The notes under the pieces are model-generated. The model was not told where the DNA came from. It was given only the letters and a program-made list of their open reading frames with translations, and searched no databases. A DNA stretch of 64,000 bases. It comes from Streptomyces tendae. Its GTDB lineage: Bacteria > Actinomycetota > Actinomycetes > Streptomycetales > Streptomycetaceae. Position numbers and translations under genes: made by a program. The stretch is taken from contig NZ_BMUY01000015.1 of assembly GCF_014650435.1 (NCBI RefSeq), forward strand, positions 124,001 to 188,000, written 5' to 3'. Below, in pieces: positions 25,394-33,910 of this stretch (the stretch's first letter is position 1; every line of letters starts with the position of its first letter).

Positions 25394-26119
25394 TCAGCCC
25401 GCCTGCGGGGGCCAGTTGACGATCCGCTTGGGGCGCGGGCGGGCGTAGGTGCGCACCTTGGACGTGGACAGACCGAGCCTGACCAGGGACTCGGCGACCG
25501 TCACGGCTGCGGCGACCCCGTCGACCACGGGAACACCGGTGCGTTCCACCACCCGTTCGGCGAGGCCCGCCATGCCTCCGCAGCCCAGGCAGATCACTTC
25601 GGCCCGGTCGTCCTCGACGGCACGGGCGGCCTGCTCGGTGATGGCGTCCACGGCGGCCTGCTCGTCCCGCTCCAGCTCCAGCACGGCGAGCCCGCTGGCC
25701 CGCACGGAGGCACACCTGGCGCTCAGTCCGGCCACCGCCAGCCGCTCCTCGATCAGGGGGACCGTGCGGTCGAGGGTGGTGACGACGGAGTAGCGGCGGC
25801 CCAGGTACTGGGCGGTGCTCGCCGCCGCCTCGGTGATGTCGACGACGGGTACGTCGAGCAACTCCTGGAGTCCCTCCCGGCCGTGCTCGCCGTAACCGGC
25901 CTGGATCACCGCGTCGAACGGCTCCGGGTGGGCGCGCACCGCCTCCATCACGGCGACGGCGGCGAGGTAGCTCTCGTAGTTGCCCTCCACGGACTCCGCG
26001 CCGAAGGCCGGTGTCAGCGGCACGATCTCGGTGCCGGGGGAGGCCGCGCCGGCCGCCTGCCTGCCGATCGCGTCGGTGATGGACTGCGTGGTGTTGACGT
26101 TGACCACGAGGATGCGCAT
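25394..26119 (-). CDS. Asp/Glu/hydantoin racemase family protein
   Basis: 241 residues. The N-terminus MRILVVNVNTTQSITDAIG and the C-terminal LGCGGMAG motif (Cys180) place it in the hydantoin/Asp-Glu racemase superfamily. The first catalytic cysteine, usual in VIxACFGDPG, is replaced: the segment reads DAVIQAGYGEHG with Gly75 there. A two-base cysteine racemase mechanism is therefore unlikely, and an isomerase or lyase activity is possible. It lies between a GntR gene and an NCS1 permease gene, so it probably acts on the imported compound. Confidence 0.8.
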   Translation of the reverse strand: MRILVVNVNTTQSITDAIGRQAAGAASPGTEIVPLTPAFGAESVEGNYESYLAAVAVMEAVRAHPEPFDAVIQAGYGEHGREGLQELLDVPVVDITEAAASTAQYLGRRYSVVTTLDRTVPLIEERLAVAGLSARCASVRASGLAVLELERDEQAAVDAITEQAARAVEDDRAEVICLGCGGMAGLAERVVERTGVPVVDGVAAAVTVAESLVRLGLSTSKVRTYARPRPKRIVNWPPQAG

Positions 26120-26143
26120 GGGTGGGCCTGGGCCTTCTGCTCG

Positions 26144-26176
26144 GACGGGGTGTGCCGACGGGGTGTGCCGACGGGG
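26144..26176. repeat. Tandem 13-bp repeat
   Basis: GACGGGGTGTGCC occurs twice in tandem, followed by a partial third copy GACGGGG, in the short gap between the NCS1 gene and the racemase-like gene. Function is unknown. Confidence 0.8.
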
Positions 26177-26203
26177 CGGGGTGGCGGCGGTGGTGGTGCG
26201 GCG

Positions 26204-27691
26204 CTATTCCGCGGCGACGGCGATGGACTCGCCGTCCACGTCGCGGAACGGGGAGGCGCGGTCCGCGATCAGCGCGTACAGCACGGCGGCGATGATCGCT
26301 CCGACGAACCAGGAGAACCCGGCCGCCGCGTGGAAGAAGGGGACGAGGGCGACGACGACGGCGATCGCGGCGCTGGGGAGGAAGGCGGCGACGGCCCGCG
26401 GGTTGTAGCCGCGCCGGTAGTGGTACTCGGCGCCCGCGTCCTCGGTGTAGAGGGCCGGTACGTTCACCCGCGACCTGCGCAGCAGCCAGTAGTCCGCCAT
26501 GATCACGCCGAACAGGGGGCCGAGCAGCGCGCCGAGTCCGCCGAGGAAGTAGTTCACGACGACCGGGCTGTTGTAGAGGTTCCAGGGCGTGATCACCAGG
26601 CCGAGGACGGCGCTCACCAGGCCCGCGCGGCGGAAGTCCAGCCGGTGCGGGAAGAGGTTGACCAGGGCGTAGATCGGCGCCACGAAGTTGGCCAGCAGGT
26701 TCACCGCCACCGTGAGGGCGATGAGGCACAGCGAGGCGACGGCCAGCAGGAACATGTTGGGGATCGTCCTGACGATGTCCGTCGGACTGGTGATCACCCG
26801 CCCGTCGAGGGTGAACTGGGCTCCGCTGAGCACGGCCACGATGACGGCGAAGAAGAGCATGTTCACCGGGATGCCGATCACGTTGCCCCGGACGATGGAG
26901 CCGCGACTGCGCGCCGACCGGGTGAAGTCGCAGAAGTTGAGCACGAACGTCCCGTAGATCACCACCCACAGGGCGGCGGCCTGGAGCACCTGGAGCCACA
27001 TCGCGCCGCCGGTGAGCGGGGCGTCGACGGACACGGAGACCGACCCGTCGGCGCGGACGAACATCCACACCGCGAGGGCGCACATGGTCAGCAGTGTGGT
27101 GGGCGCGGCGAAGGCCATGTACCGGCGGATCATCTGCATCCCGTAGCTGACGATGAGCACCTGGAGGGCCCACAGCACCAGGAAGGTGATCCAGCCGAGC
27201 GTCGACTGGCCGAGCAGGGAGTTGGTGTCCAGGGAGGCCAGGGAGGGGAACATGGCCACCAGCAGTGCGCTCAGCACGGCCGACGCCAGATAGGTCTGGA
27301 TACCAAACCAGGCGATGGCCACGGCGCCGCGGACGGCGGCCGGAATCTTCGCTCCCGTGATGCCGAAGGCGATGCGGCTCATGACGGGGAACGGGACGCC
27401 GGTCTTGTGGCCCATGAAGCCGGAGAGCGTGAGCAGCAGGAAGAGGAGGACCGAGGCGAGCGCGAAGGCCGCGAGGATGCCCCACACGTTCAGCCCGAGG
27501 GCGAACAGTCCGATGGCGAAGGCGTAATTGCCCAGGCTGTGCACGTCGTTGGCCCAGAGCGTGAAGACGTTGTAGGCGCCCCAGCGGCGCCCTTCCCGCT
27601 TCGTCGGGGCGAGGTCGTACGTGTAGAGGCCGGAGCTGGTGGCGGTGTCGCCGGTCCGGTCGGACGAGCGGCGGTCTTCCAGGGCAGTCAT
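26204..27691 (-). CDS. NCS1 family purine/hydantoin-type permease
   Basis: 495 residues with about twelve transmembrane helices. NCS1 hallmarks include KREGRRWGAYNVFTLWANDV near the N-terminus, GITGAKIPA, and NLLANFVAPIYALVNLFP. The family imports nucleobases, allantoin or hydantoins with a cation. A well-formed promoter (TTGACG-18-TACGTT) and a FadR-type box lie upstream. Downstream neighbours are a racemase-family protein and a GntR regulator, so the substrate may be a cyclic ureide or related acid. This is inference. Confidence 0.9.
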   Translation of the reverse strand: MTALEDRRSSDRTGDTATSSGLYTYDLAPTKREGRRWGAYNVFTLWANDVHSLGNYAFAIGLFALGLNVWGILAAFALASVLLFLLLTLSGFMGHKTGVPFPVMSRIAFGITGAKIPAAVRGAVAIAWFGIQTYLASAVLSALLVAMFPSLASLDTNSLLGQSTLGWITFLVLWALQVLIVSYGMQMIRRYMAFAAPTTLLTMCALAVWMFVRADGSVSVSVDAPLTGGAMWLQVLQAAALWVVIYGTFVLNFCDFTRSARSRGSIVRGNVIGIPVNMLFFAVIVAVLSGAQFTLDGRVITSPTDIVRTIPNMFLLAVASLCLIALTVAVNLLANFVAPIYALVNLFPHRLDFRRAGLVSAVLGLVITPWNLYNSPVVVNYFLGGLGALLGPLFGVIMADYWLLRRSRVNVPALYTEDAGAEYHYRRGYNPRAVAAFLPSAAIAVVVALVPFFHAAAGFSWFVGAIIAAVLYALIADRASPFRDVDGESIAVAAE

Positions 27692-27762
27692 ACGGGACTC
27701 CTGGGATCAGGTGCGGGGAGTTGGAGAGTTTCACAAAGCGGAAGCTGCTTTCCGGTGAACAG

Positions 27763-27792
27763 AACGTAGTTTTCGCCAAACCGCACCGTCAA
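27763..27792 (-). promoter_or_regulatory. Promoter of the NCS1 gene
   Basis: On the minus strand TTGACG (27792-27787) and TACGTT (27768-27763) are separated by 18 bases. The start codon is about 72 bases further on. Confidence 0.7.
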
Positions 27793-27804
27793 GAGGTCTG
27801 CCGT

Positions 27805-27820
27805 AAATGGAATACCATTT
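27805..27820. promoter_or_regulatory. FadR/GntR-type operator
   Basis: AAATGGAATACCATTT is a perfect palindrome (six-base arms around AATA) of the TGGnnnnCCA type bound by FadR-subfamily GntR proteins. It lies 12 bases upstream of the NCS1 -35 box and also close to the divergent GH43 promoter. Confidence 0.65.
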
Positions 27821-27829
27821 TTGGCCCTG

Positions 27830-27858
27830 TTGACAGTCCCCGGCGCCGTCCCTACCGT
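27830..27858 (+). promoter_or_regulatory. Promoter of the GH43 gene
   Basis: TTGACA (27830-27835) and TACCGT (27853-27858) are 17 bases apart, a near-consensus vegetative promoter. The LacI-type operator starts 12 bases after the -10 box, where a bound repressor would block transcription. Confidence 0.75.
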
Positions 27859-27870
27859 GACGCCCCGTCA

Positions 27871-27884
27871 TTACATCGATGTAA
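27871..27884. promoter_or_regulatory. LacI-type operator, copy 1
   Basis: TTACATCGATGTAA is a perfect palindrome with a central CG, as LacI-family operators have. The core TACATCGATGTA recurs at 30544-30555 beside the lacI-like gene. Confidence 0.85.
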
Positions 27885-27907
27885 AGGCCCCGGGAAAGGA
27901 CCCCCAC

Positions 27908-29389
27908 GTGCTTCCCAGCCCCGCACACCGTCCCCGCGCCCGCCTCGGTCCGCTCCTCGCCGCCCTCCTGGGACTGGTCGTGGGCCTGCTGCCCGCGCTC
28001 ACCGGACCCACCGCCGCGGCCTCTGCGGCAGCCGAACCCCGCGCCCACACCTTGGCGGCAGGCGCCTTCCGCAACCCGCTCAACAGCGGGCCCGACCCCT
28101 TCATGACGCACTGGAAGGGCGACTACTACCTCACCACCACCCAGGGCGGCAGCATCAGGATGTGGCGCTCCCCGTCCCTGGGGACCCTGGCGGCCGCGGA
28201 CCCGGTCACCGTGTGGACCGACACCGACCCGTCCCGCAACCGCAATATCTGGGCCCCGGAGTTCTACCGTTTCGGCGACCGCTGGTACCTCTACTACACG
28301 GCCGACGACGGCGTCGACGACCACCACCGGCTGTACGTCCTGGAATCGGAGCGCGACGACCCCACCGGCCCGTACCACTTCAAGGCCAAGCTCGCCCCGC
28401 CCAACCACGCCGACGACTTCGCCATCGACGCGGGCATCCTCCGGCTCGGGGGCCGGCTCTACCTCGCCTACAGCGGCATCAACCAGTACCAGCACAACGG
28501 GATCAACATCGCCCCGATGTCCAACCCGTACACCGTCTCCGGCGACGCGGTCGCGATCAATGCCGCGGGTGGCTGCCCCGAGGTGCGGGAGGGACCCGAG
28601 TTCCTCTACCGGAACGGCCGGGTCTGGATGACGTACTCCACCTGCGACACCGGCAAACCGGACTACCAGGTCTGGATGATGTCGATGCCGCTCGACGCCG
28701 ACCCGCTGGTGCCGGGCAACTGGCGTCAGCACCAGGGCGCCGTCTTCTCCCGGGCCGACGACCGGGGCGTCTTCGGACCGGGGCACCACGCCTTCTTCAC
28801 GCCCCCGGACGGGACCGAGGACTGGATCGTCTACCACGCCAAGACCACGTCGGTGAACACCTACACCAACCGCACCACCCGGGCGCAGAAGTTCACCTGG
28901 CGGGCCGACGGCAGCCCCGACTTCGGCCGCCCGCTCGCGATGGGCGCCACCCAGGACCTGCCCTCCGGGGATCCCGGCTCGGGCAACTACTGGATCAACG
29001 ACGACGGCCGTTCCAGCGGCCCCGGCCGCGTCGCCTACACCGGCGCCTGGAACTCGGGCACCGGCTGTGCCGCGCAGTGCTTCTGGAGCGACGACCACTG
29101 GAGCGACCGGGCCGGTGCCACGGCCACCTTCTCCTTCACGGGCACCCGGATCGTGCTGCTCTCCGTCAAGGACACCGGCAACGGCTACGCGGGGATCAGC
29201 ATCGACGGCGGCCCCGAGCAGCGGGTGGACTTCCACCACTCGATCCGCGTCGGTGAGGCGGTGCAGTACGTGAGCCCGCGGCTGGCGAACGGCAGCCACA
29301 CCCTGCGGATCCGGGTCACGGGCGAGCACAACTCCCAGTCCGGGGCGTCCTTCGTGAGCGTCGACCGGGCCGAGGTCTACACGAACTGA
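27908..29389 (+). CDS. Secreted GH43 glycosidase
   Basis: 493 residues from a GTG at 27908 with GAAAGGA seven bases upstream. A signal peptide (about 1-45) ends near TAAASAAAEPRA. The five-bladed propeller has the GH43 catalytic set: base in NSGPDPFM, pKa modulator in AIDAGI, acid in VREGPEFL. A C-terminal module (about 360-493) starting near NDDGRSSGPG resembles a galactose-binding-like carbohydrate domain. It probably releases arabinose or xylose units from plant polysaccharide outside the cell. A LacI operator overlaps its transcription start region. Confidence 0.9.
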   Translation: MLPSPAHRPRARLGPLLAALLGLVVGLLPALTGPTAAASAAAEPRAHTLAAGAFRNPLNSGPDPFMTHWKGDYYLTTTQGGSIRMWRSPSLGTLAAADPVTVWTDTDPSRNRNIWAPEFYRFGDRWYLYYTADDGVDDHHRLYVLESERDDPTGPYHFKAKLAPPNHADDFAIDAGILRLGGRLYLAYSGINQYQHNGINIAPMSNPYTVSGDAVAINAAGGCPEVREGPEFLYRNGRVWMTYSTCDTGKPDYQVWMMSMPLDADPLVPGNWRQHQGAVFSRADDRGVFGPGHHAFFTPPDGTEDWIVYHAKTTSVNTYTNRTTRAQKFTWRADGSPDFGRPLAMGATQDLPSGDPGSGNYWINDDGRSSGPGRVAYTGAWNSGTGCAAQCFWSDDHWSDRAGATATFSFTGTRIVLLSVKDTGNGYAGISIDGGPEQRVDFHHSIRVGEAVQYVSPRLANGSHTLRIRVTGEHNSQSGASFVSVDRAEVYTN

Positions 29390-29419
29390 CCCGGAGCGCT
29401 CAGCCGGCCGACCGGAACA

Positions 29420-30463
29420 TCAGCGCCGCGCGTGGCCCTCCGTGCTCTCCCGCAGGACGAGCCGGTGGGCCACCATGCGGTCCTGGGGCGCCTGCACACT
29501 CGACACGGCACCCTCCGGCGCCGTCGCCTCCTCGATGCGGTGCTGGAGCAGCTGCACGGCGACCTTGGCCACCGCCGCCTTGTCCGGCGCCACCGTGCTC
29601 AGCGTCGGGACGCTGAACCTGCCGCCCTCCACGTCGTCGAAGCCGATCACGGCGACGTCCGCGGGCACCGAGACCCCGCGCTCGTGCAGGGCGCGCAACG
29701 CACCCAGCGCCAGCTGGTCGTTGAGGCAGAGCAGCGCGTCGGGCCGCGCACCCTCCTCCAACGCCCGCGCCACGGCCCGCGCGCCGTCGGGCATCCGGAA
29801 GGAGCCGACCGGCAGCAGCGCGGCCGGATCGTAGGCGATGCCCGCCTCCGCCAGAGCGGCACGGTAGCCCCGGGTGCGGGCCTCGGCCGTGCCCAGACCC
29901 GAGTCGTCGCGCCCGCCGACGGCGAGGATCGTGCGGCGCCCGAGCCCGATCAGATGACGGGTCGCCTCGCGTGCGGCACCCTCGTTGTCGATGGCCACGT
30001 GGTCGGCGCCCTCCTCCAGCAGCTCCCCGAGCAGCACGGTGGGCGGGAAGCCCGTGCGGTCCCGCAGGTCGTCGGCGGTCAGCGCGAGCGGACTGAGGAT
30101 GATCCCGTCCACGAACGTCGAGCCGAACCCGGCCAGCGCCGCCAGCTCGTGGGCGCGGTCCGCCCCGGACTGGTGGATGAGGACCGTCAGGGACCGCTCC
30201 TCGGCCTCGCGGATGACATGCCGGGCCAGCTCCGCGAAGTACGGTATGTCCAGCTCCGGGACGACGAGCGCGATGATGCCGGTCCGGCCCTTGCGCAGGT
30301 GACGCCCGGCCAGATTCACCCGGTAGCCGAGGTGTTCGATGGCCTCGCGGACCACCTGCCTGGTCCGGTCGGAGACATGGGCGTAGTCGTTGATGACATT
30401 GGACACCGTCTTCTCCGAAACGCCCGCATGACGTGCGACGTCCTTGATCCTGGGCCGTGCCAC
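29420..30463 (-). CDS. LacI family repressor of the sugar locus
   Basis: 347 residues. The N-terminal helix-turn-helix and hinge are textbook (RPRIKDVARHAGVSEKTVSNVIN), followed by a periplasmic-binding-like sensor domain (IALVVPELDIPYFAEL; VAVIGFDDVEGGRFSVP). It is flanked by the GH43 gene and the ABC importer, and the same palindrome lies upstream of both, so it should repress both and release them on binding an imported sugar. It is divergent from the importer and convergent with GH43. Confidence 0.93.
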   Translation of the reverse strand: MARPRIKDVARHAGVSEKTVSNVINDYAHVSDRTRQVVREAIEHLGYRVNLAGRHLRKGRTGIIALVVPELDIPYFAELARHVIREAEERSLTVLIHQSGADRAHELAALAGFGSTFVDGIILSPLALTADDLRDRTGFPPTVLLGELLEEGADHVAIDNEGAAREATRHLIGLGRRTILAVGGRDDSGLGTAEARTRGYRAALAEAGIAYDPAALLPVGSFRMPDGARAVARALEEGARPDALLCLNDQLALGALRALHERGVSVPADVAVIGFDDVEGGRFSVPTLSTVAPDKAAVAKVAVQLLQHRIEEATAPEGAVSSVQAPQDRMVAHRLVLRESTEGHARR

Positions 30464-30543
30464 CGAGACCTCCCTGCCTCTTTCGCGCTGCCCGAGTCTA
30501 TGTCCCCGGGCCGATCAACGGCCTCAGCTCTTTACAGCCAATG

Positions 30544-30555
30544 TACATCGATGTA
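30544..30555. promoter_or_regulatory. LacI-type operator, copy 2
   Basis: TACATCGATGTA in the 135-base region between the divergent lacI-like gene and the ABC importer operon. It matches the core of the GH43 operator exactly and could mediate autoregulation as well. Confidence 0.85.
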
Positions 30556-30598
30556 AAAACTAGCCACCGCATGAGCTCCGGCCGTCGAAAGGTCCGCG

Positions 30599-31975
30599 AT
30601 GAGTTCCCGTCTGCCTGCCCAGGGGGCGCCGGCCGTGTCCGCCCCGGTCCGCCGCCCCAGCCGCCGCCGGCTGCTGCGCAACGCCGTGGCCGGGGCCGGA
30701 GCCCTGCTCGCCGGGGGCCCGCTGCTGTCCGGCTGCGCCTCACCGGCCTCGGCCTCCGGGGCGTCCGACCTGAGTGTCTGGGACCTCTTCCAGGGCGGCG
30801 ACGGCATGCTGATGGACGAGATGATCGAGGCCGTGTCCAACGGGGCCGGCGGAGCCGAGGGCTTCGACGTCGACCGGACGATCCTGGACTGGGGCCCCTC
30901 GTACTACACCAAGCTCGCCATGTCCGCGGCCGGCGGCCGGGCCTCCGACGTGGCCGCCATGCACCTGTCCCGGCTGGCCGGCTACGCCCCCGGCGGCCTT
31001 GTGGACGCCTTCGACCTGGACCTGCTCGCCGAGTACGGCGTGACGGACAAGGACTTCACCCCGGCCGTGTGGTCGCGCACGCAGCACGAGGGGACCGTCT
31101 ACGCCATCCCGCTGGACGTCCACCCCTTCATCGTGTTCTACGACAAGAAGGCCGCCGATCGGGCCGGGCTCCTGGACACCTCCGGCGAACTGGCCCCCAT
31201 GGGCTCGCCCGAGGCGCTCCTGGAGGCGGGCAGGGCACTCGCCGAGGCGACCGGGGAAGCTGGCATCCTGTTCGGCCACGTCACCGACACGGCACAGAAC
31301 TGGCGTCTGTTCGCCGGTCTCTACGCGCAGACCGGCGCCTCGTTCGACCTGCCGGACGGCGGTCCCCCGAAGATCGACGTCGACGCCGCCGTACGCGTCG
31401 TGACCCTCATGACCCGGCTCTTCGACGGGAAGACCAACCCCAACAACCTGGACTACAACGGTGCGCTGGCCGCCTTCAGCAGCGGACGCGGCGGCATGGC
31501 CATGCTCGGCGAGTGGGAGCTGCCGACGCTGAAGAAGTCCGGCATGGAGCTGGGCGCCGCGCCCTTCCCGCAGGTCTTCGAGAAGCCGGCCGTCTACACC
31601 GACAGCCACAGCTTCGTCCTCCCGCACCAGGACAGCCCCGACCCGGCCCGGCGCCGCGAGGCCCACCGCTACGTCGCGCAGATACTCAAGCAGAGCCTCA
31701 CCTGGGCGGGCGCCGGACACATCCCCGCCTACCAGCCCGTCCTCGCGGAGCCCGAGTACGCGGCACTCGACCCCCAGTCCTCCTACGCCGACGCCGCGAA
31801 GGTGGCGGTGCTCGACCCGCCCAACTGGTTCGCGGGCGCCGGTTCCAACTTCCAGAACCGGATGTGCCAGCCGCTCCAGTCGGCGCTGCTGGGCAACACC
31901 ACCCCCGAGAAGGCGGTGCGGCAGATGGTCCGCGAGGCGGACACCCTGCTGCGGCAGCCCAACCCGGTGGCCTGA
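30599..31975 (+). CDS. ABC sugar importer, binding lipoprotein
   Basis: 458 residues. The N-terminus has a twin-arginine signal (SRRRLLRNAVAG) and a lipobox LLSGC, so the mature protein is a membrane-anchored lipoprotein beginning at the cysteine near residue 45. The remainder is a family-1 extracellular solute-binding protein (ISIDVHPF-like middle, then AFSSGRGGMAMLGEWELP). It captures oligosaccharides for the two permeases that follow. No ATPase gene is present; Streptomyces importers of this type usually share the MsiK ATPase. Confidence 0.92.
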   Translation: MSSRLPAQGAPAVSAPVRRPSRRRLLRNAVAGAGALLAGGPLLSGCASPASASGASDLSVWDLFQGGDGMLMDEMIEAVSNGAGGAEGFDVDRTILDWGPSYYTKLAMSAAGGRASDVAAMHLSRLAGYAPGGLVDAFDLDLLAEYGVTDKDFTPAVWSRTQHEGTVYAIPLDVHPFIVFYDKKAADRAGLLDTSGELAPMGSPEALLEAGRALAEATGEAGILFGHVTDTAQNWRLFAGLYAQTGASFDLPDGGPPKIDVDAAVRVVTLMTRLFDGKTNPNNLDYNGALAAFSSGRGGMAMLGEWELPTLKKSGMELGAAPFPQVFEKPAVYTDSHSFVLPHQDSPDPARRREAHRYVAQILKQSLTWAGAGHIPAYQPVLAEPEYAALDPQSSYADAAKVAVLDPPNWFAGAGSNFQNRMCQPLQSALLGNTTPEKAVRQMVREADTLLRQPNPVA

Positions 31976-31996
31976 CCAGCGAAAGGAGTGACCGAC

Positions 31997-32941
31997 ATGA
32001 CCACCACCGCACCCCTCGGCGCCGAGGAGCAGACCGGTTCGCCCGCGGCTGAGGCGGACGTCCGCCGCCGCACCGCGCTCGGCCGCATACGCACCGGCAA
32101 CGGACTCGTGTTCGTCCTGCCGTTCCTGCTCGTGTTCGGCCTCTTCATGGTCTGGCCGATCGTGCAGGGGCTCTGGATGAGCTTCACCGACAGCTCCCTC
32201 GCCCTGCGCGACACGAGCTTCGTCGGCTTCGACAACTACACCGAGGCGTTCGGCGACCCGGACGTGTGGAGCAGCCTCGGCAACACCGTCTTCTTCACCG
32301 TCGTCTCCAGCGTCCCGCTGGTGCTGGTCGCGCTCGCGATGGCCCTGCTGGTGCACAGCGGGCTCGCCGGGCAGTGGGCGTGGCGCCTGTCGTTCTTCGC
32401 GCCCTACCTGCTGCCCGTGACCGTCGTGACCATGATCTGGACCTGGCTCTACCAGCCCGAACTGGGCATGGCCAACCAGCTCCTGGACGCCCTCGGCATG
32501 GCACCGGTCGGCTGGCTGTCCGACGAGGCCGTCGCCATGTGGTCGGTGGCCGCCCTCACCGTCTGGTGGACGGTCGGCTTCAACTTCCTGCTCTACCTCG
32601 CGGCGCTCCAGTCCCTGCCCACCACCTTCGACGAGGCGGCGGCACTCGACGGGGCCGGCGCCTGGCGCCGCCTGTGGTCCATCACCCTGCCGCAACTGCG
32701 CCGGACCACCGGGCTGGTCGCCATGCTCCAGATCCTGGCCTCCCTCAAGGTCTTCGACCAGATCTACATCCTCACCAAGGGCGGACCCAACGGGTCCACC
32801 CGCCCGGTCCTGGAGTACGTCTACGACGTGGGCTTCACGGGCTACCGCCTCGGCTACGCCTCCGCCGTCTCGTACCTCTTCTTCGCCCTGATCGTCCTCG
32901 TCTCGCTCGTGCAGCTCCGCCTCTTCCGCCGGGAGGACTGA
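31997..32941 (+). CDS. ABC sugar permease, MalF type
   Basis: 314 residues from the ATG at 31997, eight bases after GAAAGGAG. Six transmembrane helices. The EAA loop that docks the ATPase reads DEAAALDGAGAWRRLWSITLP. It forms a heterodimer with the next gene product in the cytoplasmic membrane. It sits 21 bases after the binding-protein gene and three bases before the second permease. Confidence 0.94.
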   Translation: MTTTAPLGAEEQTGSPAAEADVRRRTALGRIRTGNGLVFVLPFLLVFGLFMVWPIVQGLWMSFTDSSLALRDTSFVGFDNYTEAFGDPDVWSSLGNTVFFTVVSSVPLVLVALAMALLVHSGLAGQWAWRLSFFAPYLLPVTVVTMIWTWLYQPELGMANQLLDALGMAPVGWLSDEAVAMWSVAALTVWWTVGFNFLLYLAALQSLPTTFDEAAALDGAGAWRRLWSITLPQLRRTTGLVAMLQILASLKVFDQIYILTKGGPNGSTRPVLEYVYDVGFTGYRLGYASAVSYLFFALIVLVSLVQLRLFRRED

Positions 32942-32943
32942 CC

Positions 32944-33843
32944 GTGTCCGCAACCGCCACCACCCTCCGTGCCCGGCGCCGTCCACCCCGCGAAGCAGCC
33001 GGCTCACCCCTGCTCCTCGGCCATGGAAGGCTGCCCCGCGTCCTGGCCGGGACCGCGCTCGTCGTCCTCGCCGTCGTCTGGCTGGTGCCGTTCGTATGGG
33101 CGGTCGTCACCTCGCTGCAGAGCGAGGAGGACATCAACACCACCGGTCTCTCCCCCTTCAAGGGCGCCTTCACCCTGGACGCCTACCAGCAGATCCTGGA
33201 ACGCGGGAACGTCACCGTCTGGGCCTTCAACAGCTTCCTGATCTCCGCCCTGGTCACGCTGATCACCGTCGCGGTCTCCACCCTCGCCGCGTACGGCTTC
33301 TCGCGCGGCACCTTCCGCGGCCGCAAGGCACTGCTCGGCGTCACCGTCGCCGCCATCATGGTCCCGCCGCAGCTGCTCGTCGTGCCGCTGTTCGACCAGA
33401 TGACCCTGTTCAACCTGGTCGACACCTACGCGGCGGTCATCCTGCCCCAGGTCGTCGCGCCGATGATGGTCTTCATCCTCAAGCGGTTCTTCGACGCCAT
33501 CCCCAGGGAGCTGGAGGAGGCGGCCCGGATCGACGGCGCCTCCGAGTTCCGGGTCTTCCGGTCGATCGTGCTGCCGCTCTCACGGCCGATCGTGGCCGCG
33601 GTGGCGATCTTCGTCTTCATCGGCGCCTGGAACAACTTCATGTGGCCGTTCATCGTGACCAACGACCCGGACCTGATGACCCTCCCGGTGGGCCTGGCCA
33701 CCGTGAAGGACGCCTACGGCATCCAGTACGCGCAGTCCATGGCCTCCGCGCTGCTCGCGGCGCTGCCACTGATCGTGGTCTTCCTGCTCTTCCAGCGCCG
33801 CATCGTCAACTCCGTGGCCACCACCGGCCTCGGCGGCTCCTGA
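32944..33843 (+). CDS. ABC sugar permease, MalG type
   Basis: 299 residues from a GTG at 32944. Six transmembrane helices and the EAA motif EEAARIDGASEFRVFRSIVLP (centre of the loop). It pairs with the MalF-type subunit. The N-terminus is Arg-rich, as usual for this family. It is followed after about 67 bases by the GH2 gene on the same strand. Confidence 0.94.
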   Translation: MSATATTLRARRRPPREAAGSPLLLGHGRLPRVLAGTALVVLAVVWLVPFVWAVVTSLQSEEDINTTGLSPFKGAFTLDAYQQILERGNVTVWAFNSFLISALVTLITVAVSTLAAYGFSRGTFRGRKALLGVTVAAIMVPPQLLVVPLFDQMTLFNLVDTYAAVILPQVVAPMMVFILKRFFDAIPRELEEAARIDGASEFRVFRSIVLPLSRPIVAAVAIFVFIGAWNNFMWPFIVTNDPDLMTLPVGLATVKDAYGIQYAQSMASALLAALPLIVVFLLFQRRIVNSVATTGLGGS

Positions 33844-33910
33844 ACCCAACCCGGCTGTACCCACGGGCCCGGCGTTCGCGCGTCCGGCCCACCGATCGAC
33901 TGGAGCATGT

